Source of the DNA: Fimbriimonadaceae bacterium
GTDB lineage: Bacteria; Armatimonadota; Fimbriimonadia; Fimbriimonadales; Fimbriimonadaceae
Direction of reading: 5' to 3'
Assembly (NCBI GenBank): GCA_022842565.1
Contig: JALHPH010000001.1
Coordinates: forward strand, 1-19,632
Length of the DNA: 19,632 nt
How positions within the stretch are numbered: the first letter of the stretch is position 1; each line of letters opens with the position of its first letter. Both the position numbers and the translations under genes were made by a program. Shown piece by piece: positions 1 through 7,327 of the stretch. Below the pieces are notes generated by a model. The model had not been told where the DNA came from, searched no databases, and saw only the letters and a list, made by a program, of their open reading frames with translations.

Positions 1-145
1 CAAAGAGTGCGACCTCCCGTGCGTGGTGTTCGCCATCAGCAAAGAGGGTGAGTTCGGAGCGGCATGCAGCAACGGCGATTTTGAACTCTGGATCTGCCGC
101 GATGGTGAACTCACAATGACCGTTTACCCCGAGTTGGCACGCTAA
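1..145 (+). CDS. C-terminal end of a probable N4-(beta-N-acetylglucosaminyl)-L-asparaginase (glycosylasparaginase), 5' truncated
   Basis: An open frame enters from the left edge (first full codon at base 2) and stops with TAA at 143-145, leaving 47 residues. The tail contains [15 protein letters not shown], which resembles the last beta-strands of Ntn-hydrolase glycosylasparaginases, where an 'A-x-D/N-x-x-G-x-x-G-A-A-C' strand precedes a short C-terminal hairpin. Members of the family cleave the GlcNAc-Asn bond of glycopeptides or act on isoaspartyl peptides. The catalytic threonine lies outside the window, so the assignment rests on this tail alone. The next gene starts one base after the stop, so the two are probably co-transcribed. 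Another Ntn-type asparaginase is a possible alternative. Confidence 0.5.
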   Translation, partial: KECDLPCVVFAISKEGEFGAACSNGDFELWICRDGELTMTVYPELAR

Positions 146-146
146 G

Positions 147-1994
147 ATGGCACGCCTCATCGGGACCGCCGGCCACGTAGACCACGGCAAAACCAGCCTC
201 ATCCAAGCCCTGACCGGCATTGACGCCGACCGCTTGCCGGAAGAAAAGCGGCGCGGCATGACCATCGACCTCGGATTTGCTTTTCTTGAACTGCCTGGAG
301 TCGGTCAGGTCTCCATCGTCGATGTTCCGGGCCACGAACGCTTCCTCGCCAATATGCTGGTCGGCGCGCTCGGCGTGGATGTGGCGCTGCTTTGCGTCGC
401 CGCCGATGAGGGCCCCAAGCCACAAACCGAGGAGCACCTACGCGTGCTTGATCTGCTCCCCATCGAGTCGATGGTCGTGGCGCTCACCAGGAGCGATCTC
501 GCCGAGCCCGGCGTGCTCGAGCTCAGCACCCTCTTAGTTCGAAACCTGCTAGAGACCACCCGGTTCGGCGACGCCCCCATCGTCCCGGTATCGGCCATCA
601 CCCGCGAGGGGATCCCAGAGCTGCAGGCCGCGCTCACCCAAGCGCTAAGCTCGAAACCCGCCAGCAAGGGCGGAAACTGGTACTTGCCCGTCGACCGCAG
701 CTTCTTGGTCAAGGGTCAAGGCGTGGTCGTGACCGGCACGCTCATGCAGGGTCAGCTCACCGCCGGCGAGCAAGCCGAGCTACAACCCCAAGGCAGCAGC
801 GTGAAAATCAGGGGCGTGCAGCGGCACGAGCACGATGAAAGCGATGCGGAATTCGGCATGCGCACGGCAGTGCGACTCGGCGGCGTGGAGCTAGAAGAAG
901 TGCCGCGCGGTTGCATTCTCGCCAAGCCCGGTACCGCCTTCGCCACGCAGTGCATGGATTTAGCCATCCGTTGGCTTGAGGCCCCAAAGCACATGGAGCG
1001 AGTCCGACTTTCGGTCGGCGCCGACGAAGTGATGGGCCGTCTCATCTTCAACGAGGAGGACCCCGATAACCCGCAAGTGCGCCTGGAACGAGCGACCGCG
1101 GCGGTCACCGGCCAACCGTTTATCCTGCGGAGCTACAGCCCTTCGAGGGTGTTGGGCGGCGGGCGAGTCCGGGTGGTGATGGCCGAGCGTCGCCGAAAAA
1201 ACGAAGACGCCGCCGCCCTCGACCTCAATGCATCCATCGAAGAGAGGGTGGTGGCCGCCATCGCGAATGAACCACGCGGGGTCAAAACCGAGGCGATCTG
1301 CCGGGTCGTCGGCATGACGCCACAACAACTGGGCGACATCTTCGAAGGTCTTCTCGCCGATGGGAGGTTGCTCGGTTTTGCCGGGCTCTGGTTCTCGCCC
1401 GAAGCGTTCAGCGAATCGACCGAGCACCTGGAACGCACGCTCCTGGAATGGCACGCAGCCCACCCCACCGAGTCGGGCGCGCCCCGCGAGATCATTCTAC
1501 GCGAGGCCCGGCTGAACTGGGCCGAGAAACCGCTTAACCGGATCCTCTCCGCTCTCGCTGAGGGGGGCCGCCTCCGCGTAGAAGGCAACAAAATCGCGCA
1601 TGTCGACTTCGCCGTCCAGCTCAACGCGCGCCAAGAAACCCTCCTGCAGCGTGTCGAAGCTGTGCTCAATGCGGCCGGTTTCTCGGTTCCCGGCGTTCGG
1701 ACCCTCACCAGCGAAGTGCACGTCCCCCCGCAGGCCATCGAGGAAATCCTGAAAGTCGGCGTGCAAGCCAAGCGACTGTTGCGGGTCGAGGAGGAGATGT
1801 TCTACACCATCGCCCAACTCGCGGAGGTCCAGCGGATCATTCAAGAAATCGAAGGCAGCTTCTCGGCTTCCGAGTTCAAAGATAAACTTCAAACCAGCCG
1901 CAAGTACGCCATCCCGTTGCTGGAATACTGCGATTCGCGGGGCTGGACCCGGCGGCAAGGCGACGTCCGAGTGGCCGTCCAAAGACCATCATGA
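147..1994 (+). CDS. selB: Selenocysteine-specific translation elongation factor SelB
   Basis: The 615-residue product matches the usual SelB length (about 610). SelB delivers selenocysteyl-tRNA to UGA codons marked by a SECIS element. The GTPase domain shows G1 GHVDHGKT at 9-16, G2 around T39 (RGMTI), G3 DVPGH at 59-63 and G4 TRSD at 114-117. SelB proteins usually have TKxD where EF-Tu has NKxD, so here K is replaced by R. EF-Tu-like beta-barrel domains 2 and 3 follow at about 175-345. From about 365 to 615 come winged-helix repeats, ending with the typical [11 protein letters not shown]...TRRQGD signature of the SECIS-binding end. The ATG at 147 lies one base after the previous stop, and the gene ends in an ATGA overlap with the next start (1991-1994). 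No selA, selD, tRNA-Sec or UGA-interrupted gene is visible here, so the rest of the selenocysteine machinery must lie elsewhere. Confidence 0.95.
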   Translation: MARLIGTAGHVDHGKTSLIQALTGIDADRLPEEKRRGMTIDLGFAFLELPGVGQVSIVDVPGHERFLANMLVGALGVDVALLCVAADEGPKPQTEEHLRVLDLLPIESMVVALTRSDLAEPGVLELSTLLVRNLLETTRFGDAPIVPVSAITREGIPELQAALTQALSSKPASKGGNWYLPVDRSFLVKGQGVVVTGTLMQGQLTAGEQAELQPQGSSVKIRGVQRHEHDESDAEFGMRTAVRLGGVELEEVPRGCILAKPGTAFATQCMDLAIRWLEAPKHMERVRLSVGADEVMGRLIFNEEDPDNPQVRLERATAAVTGQPFILRSYSPSRVLGGGRVRVVMAERRRKNEDAAALDLNASIEERVVAAIANEPRGVKTEAICRVVGMTPQQLGDIFEGLLADGRLLGFAGLWFSPEAFSESTEHLERTLLEWHAAHPTESGAPREIILREARLNWAEKPLNRILSALAEGGRLRVEGNKIAHVDFAVQLNARQETLLQRVEAVLNAAGFSVPGVRTLTSEVHVPPQAIEEILKVGVQAKRLLRVEEEMFYTIAQLAEVQRIIQEIEGSFSASEFKDKLQTSRKYAIPLLEYCDSRGWTRRQGDVRVAVQRPS

Positions 1995-2782
1995 GCACAC
2001 CCGAACTCAAAACCCAGCGGCTCTTTGGGCTCGATTTCGTTTCCGAGGCCACGCTTGAAGAAGTTGCGGAAGCCATCCTGCGTCATCCCCGATCTGCGGA
2101 CGCGGACCCGTACGTCATCACGCCCAACGTGGACTACCTGGTGCAGTTTAACAAGCCGGAGCTGCTTGAGACCAGCGCGAAATTCGTTCGCTCTGCGTTT
2201 GTCCTCCCAGACGGCATGCCGATCGTTTGGGCGAGCCGCTGGCTGGGCCGACCGCTGCGCTCCCGCCTCACCGGGGCCGACCTCTTCCCCATCCTCTGGA
2301 AGCGCCTGTGCCAAAGCGGGCGGCGCGTATTGATCGTCGTCGCGAACGCCGAAATCGCCGAAAAGCTCAAGCTGGAGATGCCGAATGTCGTCGCTTACCA
2401 GCCGCCCTTTTATCGCCTCGAAGATACCGCCGCCGTGGAAAAAGTCCACCAAGAGCTGCTGGAAGTAGCGCAGCGCGAACAAACGGAGTTCCTCGTGATG
2501 GGCATTGCAGCTCCCAAGCAGCAGTTTATGACGCTGCACTTGCACCAGCATCTAGGCGACGCGATGCCGCTCACCCTCATGATCGGCGCGAGCATGGAGT
2601 TCTATTTGGGCATGCGTAATCGTGCCCCCGAGTGGATGCGCCGCTCCGGGCTTGAGTGGACCCACCGTTTGGCCATGGAGCCCAAGCGAATGTTTAAGCG
2701 CTACATCATTGATGGCGTGCGTTTTGCGCCGCTGGTCATGCGCGAGCGCCGGTTGCTGGTAAAAGAGCAACGTGAGCGATGA
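1991..2782 (+). CDS. WecG/TagA/CpsF family glycosyltransferase
   Basis: This 263-residue protein belongs to glycosyltransferase family 26, which moves a sugar (for example N-acetylmannosamine or N-acetylmannosaminuronate) onto a lipid-linked intermediate in envelope polysaccharide or teichoic acid synthesis. Family landmarks are TPNVD at 44-48, PDGMPIVW at 73-80 and RLTGADL at 92-98. Thr44 and Asp74 correspond to the proposed active-site Thr and Asp of TagA. The C-terminal block RAPEWMRRSGLEW...RL..EPKRMFKRY is the usual membrane-association appendage. The start overlaps the selB stop as ATGA, which indicates translational coupling to a gene of unrelated function. The acceptor and sugar cannot be read from the sequence. 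It could serve the same envelope polysaccharide as the dehydrogenase and glycosyltransferase at 17123-19465, but that is inference. Confidence 0.9.
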   Translation: MSTPELKTQRLFGLDFVSEATLEEVAEAILRHPRSADADPYVITPNVDYLVQFNKPELLETSAKFVRSAFVLPDGMPIVWASRWLGRPLRSRLTGADLFPILWKRLCQSGRRVLIVVANAEIAEKLKLEMPNVVAYQPPFYRLEDTAAVEKVHQELLEVAQREQTEFLVMGIAAPKQQFMTLHLHQHLGDAMPLTLMIGASMEFYLGMRNRAPEWMRRSGLEWTHRLAMEPKRMFKRYIIDGVRFAPLVMRERRLLVKEQRER

Positions 2783-3812
2783 GATTTCTCGGAGAAGTTT
2801 GATAGTGGGTGGCGCCGCAGCCGCGCTCGGTCTTGCCGTCGGAGCCGCGGCAAAGCCGCTTGGCAAGCCCAAACTTCCGCGCGCACTAAAGCCGGGTGAC
2901 CGCATCGCCATCACCAGTCCTGCGGGCGCTGCCGACGGTCCACAGCACCTCGAATCGGCCAGCGAGAAGATTCGCTCGCTAGGCTGGGAGCCCGTTGTTT
3001 CGAAAAACGCGACGGCCCGCTACGGTTACCTCGCCGGCACCGACGGCCAACGCGCAGAGGACCTCAACACCGCTCTCCGGGACGAGACAATCGCCGGAAT
3101 CCTCTACCTGAGAGGCGGCTATGGCGCGATGCGTATTCTGCCCGCCCTCGACTACGACGCCATGCGCAGACGCCCCATTGTGACCATGGGATTCAGCGAC
3201 ATCACCGCGCTCCATCTGGCGTTCCTAGCGCGTAGCGGCGTCGTGACTTTCCACGGCCCATGCGCGGAATCGCGCTGGAGCGAATTCAGTCGGTCGAGCC
3301 TGCCCATCGTGACAGTGTCGCAGCCGTTTGGAACGGTCCTCCACCCGGTCGAGGGCGGCGCGCCCAAAACGACTCTGGTGCCCGGAAAGGGCCGCGGCCG
3401 TATTGTGGCGGGCAATCTCTCGCTGGTGGTTGCGCTCGCCGGGACGCCCTACCTGCCATCCCTCAAGGGCTGCATCCTTTGCCTTGAAGATATCGGGGAG
3501 GACCCCTACCGAGTGGACCGAATGCTCACCCACCTTCTGCTAACCGGTCAGCTCAAAGACGCCGAAGGCATCATTTTTGGCGATTTCCGCGAGCGGCGTC
3601 GCCCGGGCGAGGAACCCGACAAAACGCCTGCCAACGAGACCTTTAACATGGAGCAGGTCCTTCTGGACCGCTGCCAAGCCATTGGGATACCAGCCTTTTC
3701 GGGGCTGAGCTTTGGGCATATCGGCAACAACCATATCCTTCCTCTGGGAGTAATGGCCACACTCGACGCAGGCGCGAAGTCATTGACTCTAACCGAGTCT
3801 GCCGTCGGCTAG
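2772..3812 (+). CDS. Tat-exported LD-carboxypeptidase, peptidase family S66
   Basis: This 346-residue protein begins at GTG 2772, inside the 3' end of the previous gene (11-base overlap). LD-carboxypeptidases remove the terminal D-Ala from murein tetrapeptides during wall recycling; the MccF branch cleaves microcin C7-type toxins. The N-terminus reads SRRSLIVGG followed by a hydrophobic Ala/Gly-rich stretch to about residue 27, a good twin-arginine signal with R7 and R8. The catalytic triad is visible: Ser142 in GFSD, Glu239 in CLEDIGEDPYRVDR and His316 in LSFGHIGNN. The typical TFHGP segment is at 159-163. The classic enzyme is cytoplasmic, so an exported form would act on the periplasmic side. 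There is no lipobox cysteine after the signal. The stop TAG interlocks with the stop of the convergent gene. Confidence 0.92.
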   Translation: MSDEISRRSLIVGGAAAALGLAVGAAAKPLGKPKLPRALKPGDRIAITSPAGAADGPQHLESASEKIRSLGWEPVVSKNATARYGYLAGTDGQRAEDLNTALRDETIAGILYLRGGYGAMRILPALDYDAMRRRPIVTMGFSDITALHLAFLARSGVVTFHGPCAESRWSEFSRSSLPIVTVSQPFGTVLHPVEGGAPKTTLVPGKGRGRIVAGNLSLVVALAGTPYLPSLKGCILCLEDIGEDPYRVDRMLTHLLLTGQLKDAEGIIFGDFRERRRPGEEPDKTPANETFNMEQVLLDRCQAIGIPAFSGLSFGHIGNNHILPLGVMATLDAGAKSLTLTESAVG

Positions 3813-4405
3813 CCCGAGCCCGCTAAAAACGCAGCCAACCGACGGCGCAGGCGGCGATTGGCCAGCAGCGTGTTGCGCTGCCGAGGTTCCAGAAACAACT
3901 CCTGATAGCCGTCGGGGGTCTGCCAAGTCAGCTGAATCCATCCGCCAAGCAGCACCCAACTATGGACGTTACGGCGCAGTTTGATGCCAACAATGCTGGA
4001 TTGCAGAATCGCATGGCGCGTGAGATCGCCCATGATATGCACTGTATCGCCGTCGCGCCAAATCAGCGCCACTTCCTCATGCGGATCGAGGAGGCTCTGG
4101 AACTTGGGCCGGGCCATTCCCACAAACCAAAGCTCGTCAGGCGCAGTCCCGTACTCGCGCCCATACCGGCGGCCCATCTCGTCGCGCATCAATGCGTTGG
4201 TGCAAAGCCCCAAGAGGTTGAGGCTAATCCAGCCGAAAAGCGGAAAGGCCAGGATCAACCATAGCCCGGGTCCTGAGAACGGATCGTCCACCTTGAACAG
4301 CATGATGCCGATGAACAAGATGGGTAGACTCAGTGCCGCAGGCAGCACATTGCCTAGCCATTGTCGCGATCGGGTCCATACTCGTGGGGTCACCGACGCC
4401 ATCAT
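3809..4405 (-). CDS. Hypothetical two-helix membrane protein with a soluble beta-rich C-terminal domain
   Basis: The 198-residue product (from ATG 4405) is not one I recognise. It has two hydrophobic segments, at about 18-37 and 47-70, then a soluble region. The stretch at about 90-165 (ELWFVGMARP...VALIWRDGDTVHIMGDL...WVLLGGWIQLTW) alternates hydrophobic residues like the beta-strands of a bacterial PH-type or YcxB-like domain, and the C-terminus is Arg-rich. A later GTG at 4391-4393 is in frame and lies 7 bases after TATGAT, so the protein may begin there (194 residues). An open frame continues upstream to 4579 but runs antisense through the N-terminus of the AddB-like gene and is not credible. 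The stop codon shares CTAG with the stop of the convergent LD-carboxypeptidase gene. Confidence 0.7.
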   Translation of the reverse strand: MMASVTPRVWTRSRQWLGNVLPAALSLPILFIGIMLFKVDDPFSGPGLWLILAFPLFGWISLNLLGLCTNALMRDEMGRRYGREYGTAPDELWFVGMARPKFQSLLDPHEEVALIWRDGDTVHIMGDLTRHAILQSSIVGIKLRRNVHSWVLLGGWIQLTWQTPDGYQELFLEPRQRNTLLANRRLRRRLAAFLAGSG

Positions 4406-4406
4406 A
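4401..4406 (-). promoter_or_regulatory. Possible -10 box TATGAT for the minus-strand membrane protein (leaderless-type)
   Basis: On the minus strand TATGAT (4406 to 4401) is followed by 7 bases and then an in-frame GTG (4393-4391). This is the spacing expected when transcription starts at the start codon itself. It overlaps the ATGATG otherwise taken as the start. No clear -35 was identified. Confidence 0.3.
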
Positions 4407-4414
4407 CACCGCTG

Positions 4415-7327
4415 ATGTCGAAAGGCTCTCTCCGAATCCAACGCATCGCCCCCAGGCCAGAGCAATATCAGCACCATGTGCGGGCTTTCGCCAAGAAGGA
4501 AGGGTGGCTGACCGCGCTGCACGAGAGCCAACTGGTCGCGCTCCGTTCGACTCTCGAGCATTTCGACGACGAGGACCAAATTGAGATCATGCCGTTTCCG
4601 GCCATGCTGGGGCGCATCCTGCGGTTCGCTTGCCAGCCGCTGCCGATAATGGCGCGCGATACCGAGGTGCTGGCGCTCCTAGAAGTGCTCTGCGAAGAAC
4701 TACAGCCAGAGAGCCCACTCGGCGCCACTCGCGAGCTCCCCGGCCTGCACGAAGCCCTTCGCCGCACCCTGCGCGAGCTACGCCACTGGCAAGTCTCCCC
4801 TTCGGACCTGCGCCAAGCCGCCTTTTTTGCCGCGCAACCCGATAAGGTTCTGCAAATCGCCGACTTGCATTCCAGTCTGAGCCGAGAGCTCACCGAGCTT
4901 CAGCGCTGCACGTCGACCGAACTCCTGGCCGCCGTGGCGGAGCTTGCCCCGATTCCCGACTTCTCGCCACGGATACTTATCCTTTGCGGCGAAGAGCCCC
5001 TTCCCGACCTCCTCGCCTCGATCCCATGCCTGGTCAAGCTCGGCGCGCGGATTGAGCTGCTTTGCGATGCGGTCGCGCCCACTCCGGCATACCGTGCCAA
5101 CTTCGAAGCGGTCCTCGGAAAACCGCTCCCGCCAGCACCCGAGCCGAGTTGGATTCATCAGGTTTTTGAGGAAGCACCAGACTCCAGCCTGCAGCATCCG
5201 CAAATCCGTACTTTCAGCGTGCCCGATCCGGTCGCGGAAGTCAATTGGGCGCTGCGCGCGTGTCTGCGTGCGCGATCCGAAGGGATCCTCGAACACAGGA
5301 TGGGCATCGTGGTGCCCGACCGCGATCTCTACGTCCCGCTCCTCATCGCCGCCTCGCCCCGCTTCTTGGGCGATGGCGACGGAAGCGGCCGCCCGGTTCT
5401 GGACGCACGGCTTCCAATGCCGCTGCTCGCCAACGGTTTTTGTGCCCTCGTGCTGCAATGCCTCAAGGCTCTCGGCCATGACGACATCCGGGAGATTCCC
5501 AAGCTGATGGCGTCCAGCTACTTCCGGTTAGCCCCGGATCACCAGCAGGAACTGCGGCGACAGTGCCAATTGCTGCTCAACGGCCCAAACGAGACCTGGG
5601 CGGGCCTAGAGGCCTGGGTGGCTGGAGCAGCCGAAGAATTTGCGCCCCTGGTCGCGCTGCTTGAATGGCGAAAGCAGGCGTCGGTGCAGCCGATCACGCT
5701 CGCCGCCTGGCACGCCGAGCTTGCGAGGTTCACCCGGCTCGAAATCTTTACCGAACGACTCAACCGGCGCGACGACTGGCATGCCGATGCCGACCGGGGC
5801 GCTGTGACTGCCCTTCTGCGTTCGCTCGGCGGATACGCGGCGGTGATGTCGGCCAAGGGGTCTGCGGCCCTCAACCTGCGCGCCTTTGCCCTCCTCGCCG
5901 AGCGCGTTTGGCAACGGGAAGAGACCGCCGTGCCAACCCGCCGCCACGGCATTCGGGTGGTTTCCAGTGCCCAAGAGCTAGGCGTTGTGGACCTTGTCAT
6001 CGTGCTCAACGCGGTGGAGGGCGTCTACCCGCGCCGCCGCAGCGAGGACCCGATCCTCTTTGATAGCGACCGAGCCGCGATCCGTGAGCTGAAGTCTCAC
6101 GCTGTAGAGATCCCCGACTCGCACACGCATGCCGCCGAGCAACGTCCAGGGTTCCTGCGGCTGTGCGCGGCGGCCCGAACCCGGCTCGTGTTCATGGTCC
6201 CCCGGATGAGCGGCGATCGGCAGGCGATCAGGTCGGGCTTCGTGGAGGACGTGCTCCGCGCCTATCCGGAGAGCGAACAAGTCGAGATTCTAGGTTCGCA
6301 AATCGTGCCCGACCGGGCGAACTGCCTCGTGACCCAAGACCTAGAAATCCGCGAGGCGCTGGATGGCCCGCGCCACGTGCCCGAGCGCCCGTCGCTTCAC
6401 CTTGAGGAGAGCCGGGCCATGGTCCGGCCTGCGTTCGAAGAAGGTGTTTCCTACAAAGTCCTCTCGATCGCCCGCGAGTGCCCCTTCCGCGCCGTCGCCA
6501 ACAAAATGCTGGGGTTGGCTCCCAATGGTCCTTCTCAAAAGCATCTGAGCCTGCTTTTCCGCATTGCCCAAGAAGCAAACTTGTTTAACCTCGACACGCT
6601 TGAAATGGCTCCGGAGGCGCTCAGCCACGCCACCAAAAACGCTCTCGCCGAGCTTTCTACCGAAGTCGACAGCACCGAACTGAAGCTACTTCAAAGCATC
6701 CTGGAGGAGGCCATAGACAAGCTGCTGGCGAACGAGCGGGATGCCCGCGACTACTGGCAGCCCCATCCTGTTTCGAAGGGCCGTACCCGGCTCGGCGACG
6801 TGGCGACCCGCTCGCAAATCACGATTGCGGGCCAGCCCATCACGCTCAGCGGGACAGTCGATGGCGTCGCCGAGATTCGCGACAAGAAGACGCTGCGATT
6901 CTATACTCAGTCCACTCAGCTCACCGGAAAAGACCCCATCAAGCCGGACAGCCGCTACTGGATCGAGGTGATGCTGCTGCTCTGCACCATGCTGAGTAAG
7001 GACCAACGCGATGTCGCCCTAGAGTTTCAGTCGCTGCGAGGGGGTCGAAAGCTGATCGTCTTGAACGACAGCACCGGTTCTGCCGGCGTGGCCAAAAAGG
7101 GTGAAGATCTGCTCACCGAAATCATCCCGCTCCGTGACGTGCGCGACGTCGGGATTCAGGAAATGAAGAAGCTCCTGGTCGCCAGTGTCGAAGATCTGAA
7201 AGCCGGCCACATGCAACCCAAACGCGGCGAGCACTGCGAACGCTGCAACCTGGGTGAGCTTTGCCGGTATTCGCAGGCGCTGGTCGAGGACCACCTTGGC
7301 CCGGCCATGGCGGAGGGTGCAGAATGA
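4415..7327 (+). CDS. AddB-like helicase/nuclease subunit with iron-sulfur staple but degenerate nuclease and P-loop
   Basis: This 970-residue protein (ATG 4415) resembles AddB, partner of the AddA helicase in double-strand-break end processing. The family N-terminus aligns from the first residues: RIQRIAPRPEQYQ sits where AddB has its GxxGSGKT P-loop, and EIMPFPAMLGRIL matches the following 'v-x-s/t-F-x-x-L-x-x-x-i-L' segment, which supports this start. The middle carries MGIVVPDRDLYVPL and VVDLVIVLNAVEGVYP, typical of inactivated SF1 folds in AddB. The C-terminal domain has Cys689 (ECPFRA) and Cys941, Cys944, Cys950 (CERCNLGELC), the CxxCx5C staple binding 4Fe-4S. The PD-(D/E)xK core keeps GTVDG (Asp816), but the DYKT-like strand reads FYTQ (829-832), so the second acidic residue and the lysine are missing. 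An upstream ATG at 4361 would add 18 residues overlapping the divergent gene. The stop overlaps the next start as ATGA. Confidence 0.8.
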   Translation: MSKGSLRIQRIAPRPEQYQHHVRAFAKKEGWLTALHESQLVALRSTLEHFDDEDQIEIMPFPAMLGRILRFACQPLPIMARDTEVLALLEVLCEELQPESPLGATRELPGLHEALRRTLRELRHWQVSPSDLRQAAFFAAQPDKVLQIADLHSSLSRELTELQRCTSTELLAAVAELAPIPDFSPRILILCGEEPLPDLLASIPCLVKLGARIELLCDAVAPTPAYRANFEAVLGKPLPPAPEPSWIHQVFEEAPDSSLQHPQIRTFSVPDPVAEVNWALRACLRARSEGILEHRMGIVVPDRDLYVPLLIAASPRFLGDGDGSGRPVLDARLPMPLLANGFCALVLQCLKALGHDDIREIPKLMASSYFRLAPDHQQELRRQCQLLLNGPNETWAGLEAWVAGAAEEFAPLVALLEWRKQASVQPITLAAWHAELARFTRLEIFTERLNRRDDWHADADRGAVTALLRSLGGYAAVMSAKGSAALNLRAFALLAERVWQREETAVPTRRHGIRVVSSAQELGVVDLVIVLNAVEGVYPRRRSEDPILFDSDRAAIRELKSHAVEIPDSHTHAAEQRPGFLRLCAAARTRLVFMVPRMSGDRQAIRSGFVEDVLRAYPESEQVEILGSQIVPDRANCLVTQDLEIREALDGPRHVPERPSLHLEESRAMVRPAFEEGVSYKVLSIARECPFRAVANKMLGLAPNGPSQKHLSLLFRIAQEANLFNLDTLEMAPEALSHATKNALAELSTEVDSTELKLLQSILEEAIDKLLANERDARDYWQPHPVSKGRTRLGDVATRSQITIAGQPITLSGTVDGVAEIRDKKTLRFYTQSTQLTGKDPIKPDSRYWIEVMLLLCTMLSKDQRDVALEFQSLRGGRKLIVLNDSTGSAGVAKKGEDLLTEIIPLRDVRDVGIQEMKKLLVASVEDLKAGHMQPKRGEHCERCNLGELCRYSQALVEDHLGPAMAEGAE
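7312..7316 (+). promoter_or_regulatory. Shine-Dalgarno GGAGG fixing the start of the AddA-like helicase
   Basis: GGAGG lies 7 bases before the ATG at 7324. It is one of the few textbook ribosome sites in the window. It selects 7324 over the longer in-frame start at 7261, which would lie inside the cysteine motif of the upstream gene. Confidence 0.7.

Noticed and set aside
4406..4579. Longer start of the minus-strand membrane protein at 4579
   Set aside because: It would run antisense through the N-terminus of the AddB-like gene, and the extra 58 residues show no domain pattern.
4778..5479. Minus-strand open frame of 233 codons inside the AddB-like gene
   Set aside because: It has no recognisable domain and no promoter or ribosome site, and the sense strand encodes a coherent AddB-like protein here.
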